Origin: Pseudomonadota bacterium
Lineage (GTDB): Bacteria; Pseudomonadota; Alphaproteobacteria; Acetobacterales; Acetobacteraceae
Direction: 5' to 3'
Assembly (NCBI GenBank): GCA_021808055.1
Contig: JAKBCH010000049.1
Span: 1 to 12,583 of the forward strand
Length of the DNA stretch: 12,583 bases
The first letter of the stretch is position 1. Every line of letters starts with the position of its first letter. The notes under the pieces were generated by a model. It searched no databases. It was not told the DNA's origin and worked only from the letters and a program-made list of their open reading frames with translations. The position numbers and the translations under genes were made by a program. Shown in pieces: positions 1-6,911 of this stretch.

Positions 1-39
1 CCCGGGGGCAAGGCCGGTCTATATGCCCGCCCACGGCAC

Positions 40-115
40 GGGGCTATAGCTCAATTGGTAGAGCGCCTGCATGGCATGCAGGAGGTCAGCGGTTCGATTC
101 CGCTTAGCTCCACCA
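40..115 (+). tRNA. tRNA-Ala (anticodon GGC), integration target
   Basis: A complete 76-base cloverleaf can be folded by eye. The acceptor arm GGGGCTA pairs with TAGCTCC, with one G-T pair. The anticodon stem CCTGC/GCAGG encloses loop ATGGCAT, giving anticodon GGC and so alanine. The T-arm has GGTTCGATTC, and the CCA end is encoded. The 3' part from base 67 onward is duplicated at 12483-12531, so the gene is the insertion site of the element and its 3' end is supplied by the element. The gene remains intact, as expected for tRNA-targeting integrases. Confidence 0.96.
67..115 (+). repeat. Left attachment-site repeat (attL core)
   Basis: These 49 bases, from the anticodon stem to the CCA end of tRNA-Ala, recur without mismatch at 12483-12531 in the same orientation. 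Flanking bases differ on both sides, so the limits are exact. Such a direct repeat is the usual product of site-specific integration into a tRNA 3' end by a tyrosine integrase, and an integrase gene lies inside the right end. Confidence 0.93.
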
Positions 116-152
116 CCGTTTTTCCAAAATCGACATCAGTGGCTTAAGGCTT

Positions 153-171
153 CCGGACTCATCCCGGACTC
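153..171 (+). repeat. Pair of CCGGACTC repeats, candidate integrase arm-type sites (left)
   Basis: CCGGACTC occurs at 153-160 and 164-171, an 11-bp period, 37 bases inside the attL core. The same pair with the same spacing and orientation is found at 12350-12368. Direct repeats about one helical turn apart on both sides of attP are typical arm-type binding sites of phage-like tyrosine integrases. The assignment to the integrase is inferred from position. Confidence 0.55.
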
Positions 172-322
172 TTCAGATTACGTCCGTAGAAAAAAAAGAA
201 TTTCACCAATAACGCGGGTGCGTACGTGTGACCTAAATGCGGTTGGCGGCATAGATGGCGGCAATACTTAAACCCCCCGCCCGGCCCGAGGCCAGATAAG
301 CCACCTCTAGCAATACATTCTG

Positions 323-433
323 GGTGTTCCAGGTGTTCCGGTGTTCCTTGTGTCAATAAGTTATTGAAAAGACAAATAAAAATAGGGAACACCTCTGAGG
401 AACACCCAACCGTCAGGTGCTCAAAGGTGTTCC
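323..433. repeat. Left iteron array, GGTGTTCC/GGAACACC x6
   Basis: GGTGTTCC lies at 323-330, 332-339, 340-347 and 426-433, and its complement GGAACACC at 386-393 and 399-406. The first three copies are head-to-tail with 8-9 bp period. An AT-rich spacer separates the two groups. The octamer was found in exact form only here and at 12090-12250. The layout resembles iterons of a replication origin; in phage P4 the origin and a second cis region share iterons bound by the primase-helicase. An integrase or regulator site is an alternative. Confidence 0.7.
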
Positions 434-466
434 CGGCTTGCTTATCCGGCCGACGCCGTGAATGGG

Positions 467-1063
467 TCACACGGCGGCTTCTGCCGTCTCAGCCTCGGCA
501 ATTGCCCGATACACACTTGCGCGCCCTACGCCGAGCCTGCGTGCGATCTCGGCCGGCCCCATGCCCTGCGCTTTCAGGGAAACAATCTCATCCGTGCGAC
601 GGCGGACGGTCGGCGCCCGGCCTTTGTAGCGGCCCTCGTTCTTGGCCTTGGCGATGCCTTCGATCTGGCGTTCCTTCATCAGATCGCGCTCGAATGTCGC
701 AACCGCAGCCAAAACCGTGAGCATCAGCTTGCCAGTTGGGCTGCGTGTATCAAGCACCTGACCGCCCATAGACTGCACCAGCAGAGAAGCGCCCTTGGCT
801 TCGACCTTGCGGACGATTTCCAGCATGTCAGCTGTGGAGCGCGCCAGCCGGTCCGGCTTCGTCACCACCAGTACGTCGCCCTCTCGGATGAAATCCAGCG
901 CGGCATCGAGCTGTGGGCGAACCGCCGCTGTGCCGCTTACCTGCTCGGAAAAAACCCTCTCGCACCCGGCGGCGCGAAGGTCGCGCTCTTGAGCCTCAAG
1001 CCCGGCCACCTGTTCGACAGTGGAGGTGCGGGCGTATCCAATTTTGATGCCGGCAATGCTCAT
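467..1063 (-). CDS. Serine recombinase (resolvase/invertase family)
   Basis: The 198-aa protein has a small serine recombinase layout. IGYARTST near the N-terminus carries the likely nucleophile Ser14. The conserved KPDRLARS segment lies near the middle and a TFERDLMKERQ-type long-helix region follows. A C-terminal HTH at about residues 165-192 reads GMGPAEIARRLGVGRASVY. The length is normal for Tn3/Gin-type enzymes. The ATG at 1063 is chosen because AAGGAG sits 7-8 bases upstream; a TTG at 1084 is a weaker alternative. It is the last gene of the leftward block, 141 bases after the helicase gene. Plausible roles are resolving multimers of the excised circle or inverting a segment; which one cannot be read here. 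No transposase is nearby, so it is not part of a recognisable Tn3 transposon. Confidence 0.9.
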   Translation of the reverse strand: MSIAGIKIGYARTSTVEQVAGLEAQERDLRAAGCERVFSEQVSGTAAVRPQLDAALDFIREGDVLVVTKPDRLARSTADMLEIVRKVEAKGASLLVQSMGGQVLDTRSPTGKLMLTVLAAVATFERDLMKERQIEGIAKAKNEGRYKGRAPTVRRRTDEIVSLKAQGMGPAEIARRLGVGRASVYRAIAEAETAEAAV

Positions 1064-1076
1064 CTCATCAGCTCCT

Positions 1077-1204
1077 TGTATCAATAGAATCTAAGAGATA
1101 ACGGAGAACAACGTCAAATCATTTTGAGACATATATGTGAGACGTTTTTGCACGGCGTTTATGCGAATTTGCAGTGACTCACTAGGGCTTGCCCTATTGA
1201 TACA
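1077..1204. repeat. 11-bp inverted repeats flanking the recombinase leader, candidate res-type region
   Basis: TGTATCAATAG at 1077-1087 is the exact reverse complement of 1194-1204. The arms bracket the spacer between the helicase stop and the recombinase ribosome site. Inside are the palindrome ACATATATGT (1129-1138), flanked by two direct TGAGAC copies (1125-1130, 1138-1143), and TAGGGC/GCCCTA (1183-1196). Small serine recombinases usually act at AT-centred palindromic sites beside their own gene, so this is a candidate site; the assignment is inference. Confidence 0.4.
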
Positions 1205-3103
1205 TCAGGGGGCAGCATCGCCATCCAGAACATCACCACCGGCACCCATAATGGAAGCTTTGACCTCAAAGAGGCGGATATTGTCCGCCACACCAGGCGG
1301 CCGGCGTGAAACGGTCGATTTGCCTGCGCTGTCGCGGACAATGAAGCCACTTTCCACCAGCGCCCGAACACCGGCACGGAAATCTAGACCTGCCAGGGCT
1401 TCCGCCATGCTGTCCTTGGTCAAGAAATAGGTCCAGGCTCCGCGCCCGAGGCCATCGGTTATCCAGCGCCGCCACCCAGCCCGATTTACAGTACGAAAAC
1501 GCTCATGCGGCTGCGCTTCCTTAATTTCGCCGTCATCGGCTTGTGCGAGGTCCTCTTTCCGCCAATCCTGGAAGCGAGAATCGCCATGTCGGATGATGAA
1601 CTCGCGGAGCTGCTCCACCGCCTGCATATCTTCCCGCGCCCCGGAGGTACCTCGGCTGGCGAGCCAAGAGCGGAACAGCCGCCCGCATGATTCCATGGCT
1701 TCGCCAGGCGGCCATCCGGTTATCCCGGCCTCAGTTGCCAACTCGCCAGCCACGGCCACCAGAGCGAAGCGTCGCGCCACAGATCGGACCTGGCCCGTAA
1801 CATCAGGAAAAGGGATCAACCATTCATAAATCGTCCCATCAATTCGCTCGGCGAGCCGCGTGATGTATTCAGGATCGGCTTGTACCCCGTTGATGATTGC
1901 GCGCACCATTGCTGGCCCTGCCTCACCATAAGCGCACCGCGTTGCCTGTTTCAGCTCGTCGGCAAAGGCGCCAGGTCCATCCGTCTGGTGAAGCTGCTCG
2001 AATATCCCAAGCCCTGCGCCAGCATCCGCCGCAATATCGACAAAGCGAACCTCTTGCCCTGCTTTTGTGGTTTTTTTGCCTTCCGCATTCTTATCAGCCA
2101 GCCCGACCTCGCCGGTACTGAGGAATAAAACCCGGAAACGGCTTTGCGCCCGCACCGCGCCATCACGGCCAGCGCGGCTTTTGCCCTGTCCGTTGGCTAG
2201 CATGTATGAGATTTCACCAAGTTCTTTCGCATCCACTTGGCCCATCTCGTCAAGGCAAAGAAGTGTGTCGCTGTGTGCGCTGGCAACGCCTTCTAAAGCA
2301 TTGCCAGTAGCGCGCCATGCTCGGATGAATGCCGCCGCGCCAAGCCCAGGCTCACCGCCCCAAACGCTGGCCGCCACGCGAAGGCAGGTAGTTTTCCCGG
2401 CACGTGACTGGCCTTTGAGGTTGAAGCCGCCACCGTCATCACCTGTCAGGTCCAGCAGAGGCCCGGCGAGTGCGCAGGAAATAGAGAACACAAGCCGGGA
2501 GTTGGAAACCGACACAGCCGCCACCTGGCGTTTCCAATCGTCGAGCTCGCCAGCAGAGTTGAAAGGAGCGCGTTCTCGCGCCGCGGCTTGCAAAATCACA
2601 CGTTGGCGAGTTTCGCCCAGCACCGCGCCAGGCAGTACGAAAACCCGTGCTTCGCCGATTCGGTGCCAGCCCGTCCGAGCCACCACCCGTGCCCGCGCTG
2701 ACGTTTCGACTAGGTTCAAATATGCCGCGAAACCCTGGCGAGAGCTCTGATCTGGCATCATGGTCAAACCACCGCTGGCCAACCTGGCGCGCAGCTCGCC
2801 GCATTCGCCGGTAAACATCTCGCGGGCAAATACTTCTTCCCGCCGCACGCCATTGCGGTCCGTCCATGACATAAGAATGCCGCAACGGTTCTCATCATCC
2901 ACCGTCTCGGCCTCCACGGTGAAAGGAGCACATAGCCATTGCATGTCGCCGTCAGCTTTTCGGTGCAAACCCGTTTCCAACATAACAAAACGCCCTCGAA
3001 GCCGTTCCGGCACAAATGATGGAGGTGGCACAGGTTCGGCGCCCTCGATTGCTTTGCGAACGCCGTTCGCACCCGGCTTTTTAGCCTCTGGCTTCTTGGT
3101 CAT
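1205..3103 (-). CDS. DUF927-type helicase-like replication ATPase
   Basis: This is a 632-aa cytoplasmic protein. A Walker A motif GQSRAGKTT sits at residues 231-239, a Walker B-like LLCLDE at 281-286, and a sensor-like segment VLFLSTGE around 325-335. The N-terminal half (about 40-170) matches my recollection of the DUF927 family, which occurs in phage and P4-like elements downstream of Toprim primases. The probable role is DNA unwinding in replication of the excised element together with the upstream primase. The ATG at 3103 overlaps the primase stop as ATGA, implying coupled translation. The first 20 codons contain an unusual 20-bp palindromic repeat (3055-3074) shared with 10736-10755. Specific helicase activity is inferred from family and context. 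Confidence 0.88.
   Translation of the reverse strand: MTKKPEAKKPGANGVRKAIEGAEPVPPPSFVPERLRGRFVMLETGLHRKADGDMQWLCAPFTVEAETVDDENRCGILMSWTDRNGVRREEVFAREMFTGECGELRARLASGGLTMMPDQSSRQGFAAYLNLVETSARARVVARTGWHRIGEARVFVLPGAVLGETRQRVILQAAARERAPFNSAGELDDWKRQVAAVSVSNSRLVFSISCALAGPLLDLTGDDGGGFNLKGQSRAGKTTCLRVAASVWGGEPGLGAAAFIRAWRATGNALEGVASAHSDTLLCLDEMGQVDAKELGEISYMLANGQGKSRAGRDGAVRAQSRFRVLFLSTGEVGLADKNAEGKKTTKAGQEVRFVDIAADAGAGLGIFEQLHQTDGPGAFADELKQATRCAYGEAGPAMVRAIINGVQADPEYITRLAERIDGTIYEWLIPFPDVTGQVRSVARRFALVAVAGELATEAGITGWPPGEAMESCGRLFRSWLASRGTSGAREDMQAVEQLREFIIRHGDSRFQDWRKEDLAQADDGEIKEAQPHERFRTVNRAGWRRWITDGLGRGAWTYFLTKDSMAEALAGLDFRAGVRALVESGFIVRDSAGKSTVSRRPPGVADNIRLFEVKASIMGAGGDVLDGDAAP
3055..3074. 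repeat. Palindromic 20-bp repeat, copy 1
   Basis: The 20-mer TGCGAACGCCGTTCGCACCC occurs here inside the start of the helicase gene and again exactly at 10736-10755, downstream of the integrase gene. Its core is TGCGAAC-GCC-GTTCGCA, an inverted repeat with a 3-base centre. Both copies are followed five bases later by TTTAGCC. Exact sharing of this length is far above chance in 12.6 kb. A protein-binding site, an RNA hairpin or a scar of recombination are all possible. Confidence 0.6.
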
Positions 3104-4134
3104 GGCTGTAAACAGTCGTTCATGTCGCTGCCCACAGGTGAACGGGCGATGCGGACGATTTTTCCTGTAGATGTAAAGCGCGTGGCAGCGGCTTTCAGCA
3201 TATTGTCTGCCGGGCTGCCAGGCGGGTCATTATCAGCCGCGATGATGACCGTGCCTATCGCCGCTGGCAGATTGATCCGCCCCATATTTCCAAGGCTCAC
3301 AGCGGCAAGAATTCGATATTCAGGGCAGGCTATGGCGACACTTAGAGCGGTCTCGATGCCCTCGGCGATCACTGCCACATCACCGGCCGGCGCACTCGCC
3401 AAATTCTTGCCGGAAGCCCCACGCCAAAGCCGGATCGTGCCGCCGGCAACCCTGCCGAGCGAGGCCTTGGCCACCGCCAGCGGCGCCTTGCGCCAGCAGC
3501 CTGCAGCGTCCTGCGCCAGCCAGGTGCGATGAATCGCCGTCATATCCCCCCGGTCATCCGTCACGGCCGCCACCAGCGCAGGCCACGCGCGGCGGCTCTC
3601 GCCGTTCCAGAGGTCAGGATGGTATCGTAGCGCGCGCGGCTGGCGGCCGAGGGCGGCCAGATCGATGCCACGCGCCGCAAGATAGGCAGCGGCGGGCGTC
3701 TCGGCCAGGCGAGGCTCAGCAGCCAGAAACAGTGCTTGCGCCCTGGCCTGGCGCGCTTCCGCGTCAGGGTCTCGCTCCGGTTCATTCTCAGCCGCCGCGC
3801 GACGTGGTGGCATTGAGGCCGGAGCCAGAGCAACACGTGTCTCATTTGACAATCCCAGCCACGCCCTCGCCCAGTCGATAGCAGCTTTCATGTCGCCGCC
3901 ACACCTTGTCAGCCTCACCAGGTCGAGCGCATCTCCGGTTTCACCGCTGGCAAAATCGCTCCACACGCCCGCTTTTGTTCCGTAAAGATGAACGCCAAGG
4001 CTTTTGCCCTTGGCGCCATCCAGGCCGCCTGCTCGCCATTCTGCGCCCTCGCGGCGGCCGGCAGGTAGTACATTCTCGCACAGCACTTGGGCGCGAATAG
4101 CAAGCAACCGGGAAATCTCACGGGCGTCAGGCAT
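3100..4134 (-). CDS. Toprim-domain primase-like replication protein
   Basis: The 344-aa protein has a Toprim domain in its C-terminal third. The conserved glutamate lies in VIAEGIETALS (Glu258), the acidic pair in VIIAADNDPPG (Asp301, Asp303), and a late GSDMNDCLQ segment is of the kind that ends this domain. The N-terminal part has a GVWSDFASGETGDALDLV segment resembling the region that follows a CHC2 zinc finger in primases, but the cysteines are missing. It likely primes replication of the element with the DUF927 ATPase encoded next. Its stop forms ATGA with that gene. The ATG at 4134 is chosen; it lies 8 bases inside the previous gene, and a GTG at 4143 is an alternative. Confidence 0.88.
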   Translation of the reverse strand: MPDAREISRLLAIRAQVLCENVLPAGRREGAEWRAGGLDGAKGKSLGVHLYGTKAGVWSDFASGETGDALDLVRLTRCGGDMKAAIDWARAWLGLSNETRVALAPASMPPRRAAAENEPERDPDAEARQARAQALFLAAEPRLAETPAAAYLAARGIDLAALGRQPRALRYHPDLWNGESRRAWPALVAAVTDDRGDMTAIHRTWLAQDAAGCWRKAPLAVAKASLGRVAGGTIRLWRGASGKNLASAPAGDVAVIAEGIETALSVAIACPEYRILAAVSLGNMGRINLPAAIGTVIIAADNDPPGSPADNMLKAAATRFTSTGKIVRIARSPVGSDMNDCLQP

Positions 4135-4498
4135 CGTAAGCACGTTGGGCTGTCATTGCATTGAGCAGGTCTCGCATCAGCGTGAAGGCCCGTAAAAGTC
4201 GATTATTGACCTTCTCCGCAACTGCCGCGCCCTCGCCACGGACTATCCCCACATTGCCACCGATATCGTCGGCAACAACATAAACGCCATCGCGCAGCAC
4301 CGCCGCGAGCTGCTGCGCCTCGAATACCAAGCGCCGCGTAGGCAGCATCGCCTCAATAGCGGAGGCTTTCTCACCATGGCCGACACGATCAAGATGCCAC
4401 TCGATCAAGCGGTCCAAGCTGGCAGCCATGCCCTGCAACATATCCGAGGCATGCGCACAAACATTTTCGTGCGGAGCAAATGCCACTTGAGTGCTCAT
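4127..4498 (-). CDS. Conserved-context hypothetical protein of the replication block
   Basis: I do not recognise this 123-aa protein. It is mostly helical, with no signal peptide or membrane segment, and no catalytic motif stands out. A middle stretch reads VVADDIGGNVGIV. The reading frame continues open to 4834, but that extension is antisense-like and overlaps the AlpA-like gene in another frame. The ATG at 4498 is preferred because it forms an ATGA overlap with the upstream stop. Its own stop overlaps the primase start by 8 bases. Being locked between the AlpA-like gene and the primase suggests an accessory role in replication or its control; that is context only. Confidence 0.75.
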   Translation of the reverse strand: MSTQVAFAPHENVCAHASDMLQGMAASLDRLIEWHLDRVGHGEKASAIEAMLPTRRLVFEAQQLAAVLRDGVYVVADDIGGNVGIVRGEGAAVAEKVNNRLLRAFTLMRDLLNAMTAQRAYDA

Positions 4499-4731
4499 GC
4501 CTGCACCTCTGCGCTGGTGCTGGCCGCGCGGCGGCTGTTCACCCAGGCGTCCAAATCGCGCACATCGTAACCAACCCGCCGCGCGCCGAGACGGATGAAT
4601 GGCGGCCCATTGCCGCGCAGCCTCATCTCTTGCAGTGTGCGGCAACCCAGGTTGAGGCGAAGCGCTGCCTCGCGTTCGCCGAGAATGCGAACTTCCGGCG
4701 GCGGAAGTGAAGAAGCTTTTTGAACAATCAT
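4495..4731 (-). CDS. AlpA/MerR-like helix-turn-helix protein (regulator or excisionase-like)
   Basis: This is a 78-aa protein with a single winged HTH. The segment ILGEREAALRLNLGCRTLQ (about 16-34) forms the helices. It is followed by GNGPPFIRLG, then a DVRDLDAWVNSR tail, the layout of the AlpA/HTH_17 family. In P4-like islands such proteins regulate the integrase or act as excision factors. The ATG at 4731 follows AAGGGG at about 6 bases spacing on the minus strand. The stop overlaps the next gene as ATGA. Upstream (4732-4830) is a gene-free segment with inverted repeats, so the gene may have its own promoter. Whether it acts on transcription or on excision cannot be decided from sequence. 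Confidence 0.82.
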   Translation of the reverse strand: MIVQKASSLPPPEVRILGEREAALRLNLGCRTLQEMRLRGNGPPFIRLGARRVGYDVRDLDAWVNSRRAASTSAEVQA

Positions 4732-4782
4732 TTTTACCCCTTTTCAGGACAGCAACTCGCTGCCAGGAGCAAAACTGCGCCA

Positions 4783-4830
4783 AAGATCGCTGTACGATCA
4801 TTCCATTTAATAGTTGTCTGGAATTAAATG
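4783..4830. promoter_or_regulatory. Inverted repeats upstream of the AlpA-like gene
   Basis: CATTTAAT at 4804-4811 pairs exactly with ATTAAATG at 4823-4830, and GATCG/CGATC arms lie between 4783 and 4800. The segment is AT-rich relative to its surroundings and lies between the stop of the 255-aa gene (4831) and the AlpA-like start (4731). It may be an operator/promoter for the downstream genes or a weak terminator for the upstream one. No convincing promoter hexamers were assigned. Confidence 0.35.
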
Positions 4831-5598
4831 TCATGCCGGTACGAGAGGCTTCACCAAATCGCCTTCTTGTGTCTCGATAATGATATGTGTCTTTTTCAGC
4901 TTGCCGCGCAGTCGCTCATGAGCTGCACGAAACGATGCACCCTCAAGGTGCAGCTTTTCTCGCTCAGCTTCCCACATAATCGTGACTGCGCCATGGACTG
5001 TAAGGCCTTTGCCCGAGGACAACAGTTCAATCAGCCGCTGCAGCGGCTTGGCGTCATCGATTACTTTTCTGCCTGGCTTGGCATTTACCCTTCCCAGTGC
5101 GGACGGCGCGCTCATTTGAGACCGAGCCGCCTCCCGCAGCGGCTCTACGCTGACAGTCTTGAGGGACAGTAGTTCGTATTCACCGCGTGCCAGGCCGGAG
5201 GCATCTAGCAGTCGCAGCGTGGCGTTCTGACCATCTACAATGAGTTTCCAGGACGACCGCCAAATGTGGGCAGGGAAGGGCTTTTCCTCAAGGGCGACCG
5301 CGTTCCAGCGCGGCACTACGAGCTCGCCGGCTGCCAGATCATCAAAGAGAGGCCGGAGCGCTACCGCGTATGCTTCCGCATCGATTTCGGCTGGTGCTTT
5401 TTGTGGCTCTGGTCCACCAAGAATCCGAATGCCAGGCCCCCGCATATAGTCACCGCCGATACTCACGGTTTGTCCATTCGAGAGCTCGATACAGCCATGG
5501 AAGTTATTCCACCGCCCGGCATTGGTGACCGCTGAACAGATCACGCTGATGGCTTCAGCCATGCTCCGCCCAGCAACTTTCTCTTTTAAGTATGTCAT
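4831..5598 (-). CDS. Unrecognised 255-aa protein
   Basis: I do not recognise a family. The protein is soluble-looking, without signal peptide or membrane helices. The N-terminal half contains CIELSNGQTVSIGGDYMRGPGIRILGG, a beta-rich stretch. The middle has paired segments AHIWRSSWKLIVDGQ and ATLRLLDASG. The C-terminal third is basic and helical (about 170-245), which could bind nucleic acid. The ATG at 5598 is preferred: GGAG lies 9 bases upstream and the protein then begins MTYLKEK. An in-frame TTG at 5742 would add 48 residues of proline/arginine-rich, less protein-like sequence and overlap the previous gene by 11 bases. Position before the AlpA-like and primase genes suggests a satellite-specific early function. 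Confidence 0.72.
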   Translation of the reverse strand: MTYLKEKVAGRSMAEAISVICSAVTNAGRWNNFHGCIELSNGQTVSIGGDYMRGPGIRILGGPEPQKAPAEIDAEAYAVALRPLFDDLAAGELVVPRWNAVALEEKPFPAHIWRSSWKLIVDGQNATLRLLDASGLARGEYELLSLKTVSVEPLREAARSQMSAPSALGRVNAKPGRKVIDDAKPLQRLIELLSSGKGLTVHGAVTIMWEAEREKLHLEGASFRAAHERLRGKLKKTHIIIETQEGDLVKPLVPA

Positions 5599-5731
5599 CC
5601 CGGTTCGCTCCGGTACTTCGCATGAAAGATGACCGGGGCGGCCGAGTGCGAAATCTCGGCGTTCGGCGGCCAAACCTAGCCCCGGCGGCGCAGAATGGAG
5701 GTAATCAGCGCCGATTCGCAAACAGCGGAAG

Positions 5732-6133
5732 CTACTCTTCAAAACTTGGAAGGTAGTGTTTCAGCAATTCCGAGAAGTCATCCACACAAAGCGGCAGGAT
5801 CACGCCCAGCGCACCGACGAGGGTGCGGACGGTGCAAGGCAGATCGAATTGCTCTCGTATCCGGGGCAACAAGATTATCAACTGCGCCAGCGCATCCGCC
5901 AGATTTTGCGCGGGAGACTCAAGCACCGCCTCTTCTAAGGCGTCTATTCGATCCTCCAACGCCCTCATCTGGCAATCTCCCCGCTTGTAGTCTGGGTGCT
6001 TGGCCTTTAGCTCCAGCATCACACTGTCGGTTTGGTTATGTACCGTCCACAGCTCGGGCAGACTCATGGCCAAGGCAAGGGGCGAGATGCCTGGTGGCGG
6101 CACCGCCGGCAGGATGGTTGAGGCAGTGGTCAT
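5732..6133 (-). CDS. Unrecognised 133-aa acidic, helical protein
   Basis: No family is recognised. After a proline-rich N-terminus (about 1-25), residues 40-85 are strongly heptad-like (EDRIDALEEAVLESPAQNLADALAQL), suggesting a coiled coil or helical bundle. A hydrophobic segment VRTLVGALGVILPLCVDD follows near 103-120; it is short and followed by acidic residues, so a membrane helix is doubtful. The ATG at 6133 forms an ATGA overlap with the preceding stop, favouring this start over one 7 codons earlier. It is the second gene of the leftward block and is likely made together with the 134-aa protein. Confidence 0.72.
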   Translation of the reverse strand: MTTASTILPAVPPPGISPLALAMSLPELWTVHNQTDSVMLELKAKHPDYKRGDCQMRALEDRIDALEEAVLESPAQNLADALAQLIILLPRIREQFDLPCTVRTLVGALGVILPLCVDDFSELLKHYLPSFEE

Positions 6134-6537
6134 CACGCCACCTCCGCCGGCCAAAGCCGCTGCCTTAAGCCCGGCATCTCGATCATATCGGCGGCCAGGC
6201 TCTTAGCGAGGATCGCGGCGCCAGTATGTGAGTTGAGAACGAGCTGCGCTTTGGCATAAAGGCCAGCCGGCGTGTGTGCGCGCAGTTTGCCCGCGCGGCG
6301 GAGCATGGCCCGCATTTCACGTCTGGTTTTGGCCAACCGCGCCCCATGCTCCATATTGACCTCTCGGCTGACACTAATCGGCCAGGAATCGAATTGCTCT
6401 CGAGCTTGCCGTATGAGCATGGTCGCCCGCTCGGTCAGCACGAGCAAATCTTCATCGTCGCGCACCTCCTGCACGCCGTGCAAATCGGTGGACAAAGCGA
6501 AGGGCCGGTCGATAAAACCTAAATCAGCCTTGGGCAT
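6133..6537 (-). CDS. Unrecognised 134-aa protein, first gene of the leftward block
   Basis: I cannot place this protein in a family. It is helical and rich in Arg and Glu in the middle, with segments such as LLVLTERATMLIRQAREQFD and TRREMRAMLRRAGKLRAH, and has no signal peptide or membrane helix. The start at 6537 is chosen because GGAGAG lies a few bases upstream; an ATG at 6549 is the alternative. It begins just beyond a 34-bp palindrome in the divergent control region, so its transcription is probably controlled by the adjacent XRE-type gene. Its stop overlaps the next start as ATGA. Confidence 0.72.
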   Translation of the reverse strand: MPKADLGFIDRPFALSTDLHGVQEVRDDEDLLVLTERATMLIRQAREQFDSWPISVSREVNMEHGARLAKTRREMRAMLRRAGKLRAHTPAGLYAKAQLVLNSHTGAAILAKSLAADMIEMPGLRQRLWPAEVA

Positions 6538-6560
6538 GGGACTCTCCATGGTTGAGGTTA

Positions 6561-6594
6561 GGCCGGTGCGAGGGTCCTACCCCTTGCACTGGCC
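6561..6594. promoter_or_regulatory. 34-bp imperfect palindrome, candidate repressor operator
   Basis: The arms GGCCGGTGC (6561-6569) and GCACTGGCC (6586-6594) match at 8 of 9 positions. An inner pair AGGG (6571-6574) and CCCT (6581-6584) lies on the same symmetry axis. It sits in the 98-110 base gap between the divergent starts at 6537 and 6648, close to the leftward gene. This is where a phage-like repressor would bind to control both directions; the XRE gene next door is the natural candidate. Binding is inferred. Confidence 0.55.
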
Positions 6595-6647
6595 GATTTA
6601 CTGCGGCAATTGCTCTAAAATCGCCACCCTGTTACTACTACGGCATC

Positions 6648-6911
6648 ATGAATGAAATCGCAACAGGGTTACCAATCTTGCCGGTGCAGGTTCGCATGGC
6701 CCGCGTCGCGCTTGGGATCGGCGTTCGCGATCTGGCGGAACTCGCGGGAGTTTCAACCAACACGATTGCCCGCTTCGAGCGCGGGGAGGATATTAAATCC
6801 GCGACCATGGCGACGATTCGGGCTGCCTTAGAAGCGGCCGGAGTTGAATTTATCGCTGAAAACGGCGGTGGCGCTGGTGTCCGGCTGGCTAAGGGGAAGG
6901 TGCATGAGTAA
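6648..6911 (+). CDS. XRE-family HTH transcriptional regulator
   Basis: This 87-aa protein is essentially one HTH_XRE domain. VRMARVALGIGVRDLAELAGVS and NTIARFERGEDIK give the first helices, the turn and the recognition helix (about 15-47). The closing segment IRAALEAAGVEFIAENGGGAGVRL is a common ending of small phage-like XRE repressors. The ATG at 6648 begins the recognisable domain. Only about 100 bases separate it from the oppositely transcribed block, so it probably works as the lysogenic-type switch. It overlaps the next gene by 8 bases. A weak TTGCTC hexamer lies at 6610-6615; a promoter was not assigned firmly. Confidence 0.88.
   Translation: MNEIATGLPILPVQVRMARVALGIGVRDLAELAGVSTNTIARFERGEDIKSATMATIRAALEAAGVEFIAENGGGAGVRLAKGKVHE

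Larger units (their letters stand above)
116..466. other. Left non-coding end of the element
   Basis: No credible gene is seen between the tRNA and the 3' end of the serine recombinase gene. The stretch holds one CCGGACTC pair (153-171), six copies of octamer GGTGTTCC/GGAACACC (323-433) and an AT-rich spacer (about 348-385). The composition and repeats mirror the right end of the element. In the excised circle this segment would join 12040-12482 across attP. An ORF crossing the tRNA and one antisense to the repeats were judged spurious. Confidence 0.7.

Noticed and set aside
71..271. Plus-strand ORF of 66 codons running out of the tRNA
   Set aside because: It starts inside the tRNA, has no ribosome site, and runs through repeat-bearing non-coding DNA.
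458..1087. Long plus-strand ORF opposite the serine recombinase
   Set aside because: Complete overlap with a clear recombinase on the other strand; the translation is Arg/Ala/His-rich shadow sequence.
467..1204. Tn3-family transposon carrying the serine recombinase
   Set aside because: No transposase and no terminal inverted repeats with target duplication are visible around it.
4499..4834. Upstream extension of the 123-aa protein frame (to 235 aa)
   Set aside because: It overlaps the AlpA-like gene in another frame, and the ATG at 4498 has the ATGA overlap typical of this block.
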